Source of the DNA: Rhodothermia bacterium
GTDB lineage: Bacteria > Bacteroidota > Rhodothermia > Rhodothermales > JABDKH01
Length of the DNA stretch: 8,147 bases
Reading direction: 5' to 3'
Assembly: GCA_018679295.1 (NCBI GenBank)
Contig: JAHHLP010000521.1
Location: 1 to 8,147, forward strand
The stretch's first letter is position 1, and the number at the start of each line of letters is the position of its first letter. This document shows positions 6,224-8,147 of the stretch, in pieces. The notes below the pieces were generated by a model, which saw only the letters and a program-made list of their open reading frames with translations, made no database searches and had not been told where the DNA came from. The position numbers were made by a program, and so were the translations under genes.

Positions 6224-8147
6224 ATGCGCGCTATTTCTTCTGACGCTTTCCGTGCTGCCATTGCCGGATCATTGTTTCTTTTCTTTTGGGGCTGCTCATC
6301 GTCCGCACCGCTGGCGCCACAATCTGATGTCGATTTGGCAGAGCCCACTCCTGCAACGACGGTCCAGGCCGTGGGGCTCGTGTCCGATTCCGATGAGCCG
6401 CTGCCACTGGACGACAAGGTCCGGGTTGGCAAACTCGACAACGGCCTGACCTACTACGTCAGAAAAAACACAAAGCCGGCTGATAGGGCCGAATTGCGTC
6501 TGGTGGTCGATGTGGGTTCCGTGCTCGAGGCGGATGATCAGCGCGGACTGGCCCACTTTGCCGAGCACATGGCATTCAACGGGACGGAGCGTTTCGAGAA
6601 GCAGGAACTGGTCGACTACCTGGAACTCACTGGAAGCCGCTTTGGGGCCGACGTCAACGCCTACACATCATTTGATGAAACGGTGTACATGCTAAAGGTG
6701 CGGACGGACAGTACAGAGCTGCTCGATACCGGCATCGAGATTCTACGGGAATGGGCGAGCCGGATTTCCTTCGATCCCGACGAAATCGACAAGGAACGAG
6801 GTGTCGTGATCGAGGAGTGGAGACTCGGACGGGGCGCCCAGATGCGGATTGCCAACGAGCAGCTACCCGTGTTGCTCAGGGGGTCCCGCTACGCAGACCG
6901 ACTGCCGATCGGCACCAAGGATGTGCTGGAGACTTTCGAACATCCGACGCTTACGAGCTTCTACGAGGACTGGTACCGGCCAGACCTGATGGCGGTGATG
7001 GCCATTGGCGATTTCGATGCGGACAGAATAGAGGATATGATCCAGGAGCTCTTCTCCGACCTTGAATCTCCTCCGGATCCACGACTGCGTGAGGAGTTCA
7101 GCGTCCCGGGCAATGAAGAGCCTCTGGTCGCTTTGGCTACCGACCCCGAAGCCACTTTCGGCAGCGTGTCACTCATCTTCAAGATCCCGGAACAGGACAT
7201 AAACTCACTTGAAGGGTATCGCAAGAGCATGGTAGAGTCACTTTATCACGCGATGCTCAATTCCCGCTTGCAGGAGCTCACGCAGGATGCCGATCCTCCC
7301 TTCGCATTCGCAGGATCCGGTCGCGGGTCATTCGCGCGAAATCCTGACTTCTACAGCCTGGGGGCGATCGTGCAGGAAGGTCAGATGGTCAGGGCGTTGG
7401 AGGTACTGCTTGCTGAGGCCGAACGCGTCAGGCGATTTGGATTCACAGCCACTGAGCTGGAACGTGCCAAGAGCGACCTGCTGCGATCGATGGAGCGGGC
7501 CTTCAACGAGCGGGACAAGACGGAATCCGCCCGGTATGCGGGCGAATATGTGCGTCATTTCCTCGTCGACGAGCCGTCGCCCGGAATCGAGTTCGAGTAT
7601 GAGATGACGAGGGAAGTACTCCCGGGAATCGGTATCGACGAAATCAATGACCTTGCCGAATCCTTCGTTACGAAGTCCAACAGGGTGGTTCTCGCTGATG
7701 GGCCCGAGAAAGAAGGGCTTACCTATCCAACAAAGGACGAGCTGCTTGCCGTATTCGATCAGGTCGAAGCGCGATCCATTGCCCCTTACGAGGATCGTGT
7801 GCGAGATGAACCTTTGCTGGGCACGATCCCGACTCCGGGCGCAATCACGAGTGAAGAGACCTATCCGGACGTAGGCGTTACGCGCCTGAAATTGTCGAAC
7901 GGCGCCCAGGTGATCTTGAAGCCGACCGATTTCAAGAACGACGAAGTCCTGATTCGAGGCTACAGCCCCGGAGGTCACTCCCTTTTGGAGGACGCCGACT
8001 ACTTCTCGGCCGCGCGCGCCGACACGATCGTGGCTCGAATGGGCCTGGGTGAATTCGACTCGATCGAGCTGGGCAAGGCGCTGACTGGAAAGATCGCCCG
8101 GGCAAGCGCGTTCATCGGCGAGCTCAGCGAGGGGATCACCGCGTCGG
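6224..8147 (+). CDS. M16 family zinc metallopeptidase lipoprotein (pitrilysin/PqqL-like), 3' end beyond window
   Basis: The frame is open from ATG 6224 to the window edge (641 complete codons). Residues about 9-24 form a short signal ending F-W-G-Cys24-SSS, a lipobox-like site, so the protein is probably a lipoprotein facing the periplasm. The first M16 domain begins at about residue 66 (VRVGKLDNGLTYYVRKN). It contains the inverted zinc motif HFAEH (His111, Glu114, His115) and ERGVVIEEW, whose Glu191 is 76 residues after His115, as expected for the third zinc ligand. An inactive M16_C-type domain follows (YRPDLMAVMAIGDFD onward). A second copy of the M16 fold starts near residue 552 (VTRLKLSNGAQVILKPTDFK) and lacks HxxEH, as is usual for the second half of these clamshell proteases. 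Full members are typically over 900 residues, so about a third is missing. The likely role is degradation of peptides in the envelope. Start support: GGAG 11 bases upstream. Confidence 0.93.
   Translation, partial: MRAISSDAFRAAIAGSLFLFFWGCSSSAPLAPQSDVDLAEPTPATTVQAVGLVSDSDEPLPLDDKVRVGKLDNGLTYYVRKNTKPADRAELRLVVDVGSVLEADDQRGLAHFAEHMAFNGTERFEKQELVDYLELTGSRFGADVNAYTSFDETVYMLKVRTDSTELLDTGIEILREWASRISFDPDEIDKERGVVIEEWRLGRGAQMRIANEQLPVLLRGSRYADRLPIGTKDVLETFEHPTLTSFYEDWYRPDLMAVMAIGDFDADRIEDMIQELFSDLESPPDPRLREEFSVPGNEEPLVALATDPEATFGSVSLIFKIPEQDINSLEGYRKSMVESLYHAMLNSRLQELTQDADPPFAFAGSGRGSFARNPDFYSLGAIVQEGQMVRALEVLLAEAERVRRFGFTATELERAKSDLLRSMERAFNERDKTESARYAGEYVRHFLVDEPSPGIEFEYEMTREVLPGIGIDEINDLAESFVTKSNRVVLADGPEKEGLTYPTKDELLAVFDQVEARSIAPYEDRVRDEPLLGTIPTPGAITSEETYPDVGVTRLKLSNGAQVILKPTDFKNDEVLIRGYSPGGHSLLEDADYFSAARADTIVARMGLGEFDSIELGKALTGKIARASAFIGELSEGITAS

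Noticed and set aside
7328..7978. 216-codon open frame on the minus strand
   Set aside because: It lies wholly inside the M16 peptidase gene, has no recognisable motif, and the plus-strand frame has clear zinc-site and domain signatures. It is an antisense shadow.

Overview
The window reads as a moderately GC-rich chromosomal segment of a Gram-negative bacterium. Two genes carry lipoprotein signals, one more looks like a Tat-exported lipoprotein, and another encodes an anchored or periplasmic c-type cytochrome. The mix of DUF1080, SMP-30, Gfo/Idh and GMC proteins is typical of sugar-degrading members of the Bacteroidota/Rhodothermota/Gemmatimonadota/PVC lineages. That placement is inference; nothing here fixes the phylum. 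I see no rRNA, tRNA, insertion sequence or CRISPR array.

Positions 1-5599 form one functional neighbourhood. Bases 1-81 are the last 26 codons of a plus-strand DUF1080 (3-keto-disaccharide hydrolase family) gene. It converges on a three-gene minus-strand operon, transcribed from about 3017 to 114: a Gfo/Idh/MocA oxidoreductase, a small monohaem cytochrome c, and an SMP-30/gluconolactonase-like lipoprotein. Diverging from it across a 177-base control region is a plus-strand pair: a GMC-family flavoprotein dehydrogenase (3195-4997) and, 11 bases on, its probable small subunit (gluconate 2-dehydrogenase subunit 3 family, 5009-5599).

These genes match the parts list of the LacABC-type glucoside 3-dehydrogenase system (GMC catalytic subunit, cytochrome c acceptor, small Tat-exported subunit), together with a 3-keto-glycoside hydrolase and sugar-handling accessory enzymes. 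The inferred route is periplasmic oxidation of a sugar or glycoside at C3, electrons passing to the cytochrome, cleavage of the 3-keto glycoside, and further processing by the lactonase-like and Gfo/Idh enzymes. The substrate cannot be read from the sequence.

Positions 5600-8147 look like a separate region. A minus-strand YjbQ-family gene (5663-6079) converges on the dehydrogenase pair. Diverging from it is a large M16 zinc metallopeptidase lipoprotein (6224 to beyond the window end). Neither has an obvious link to the sugar genes.
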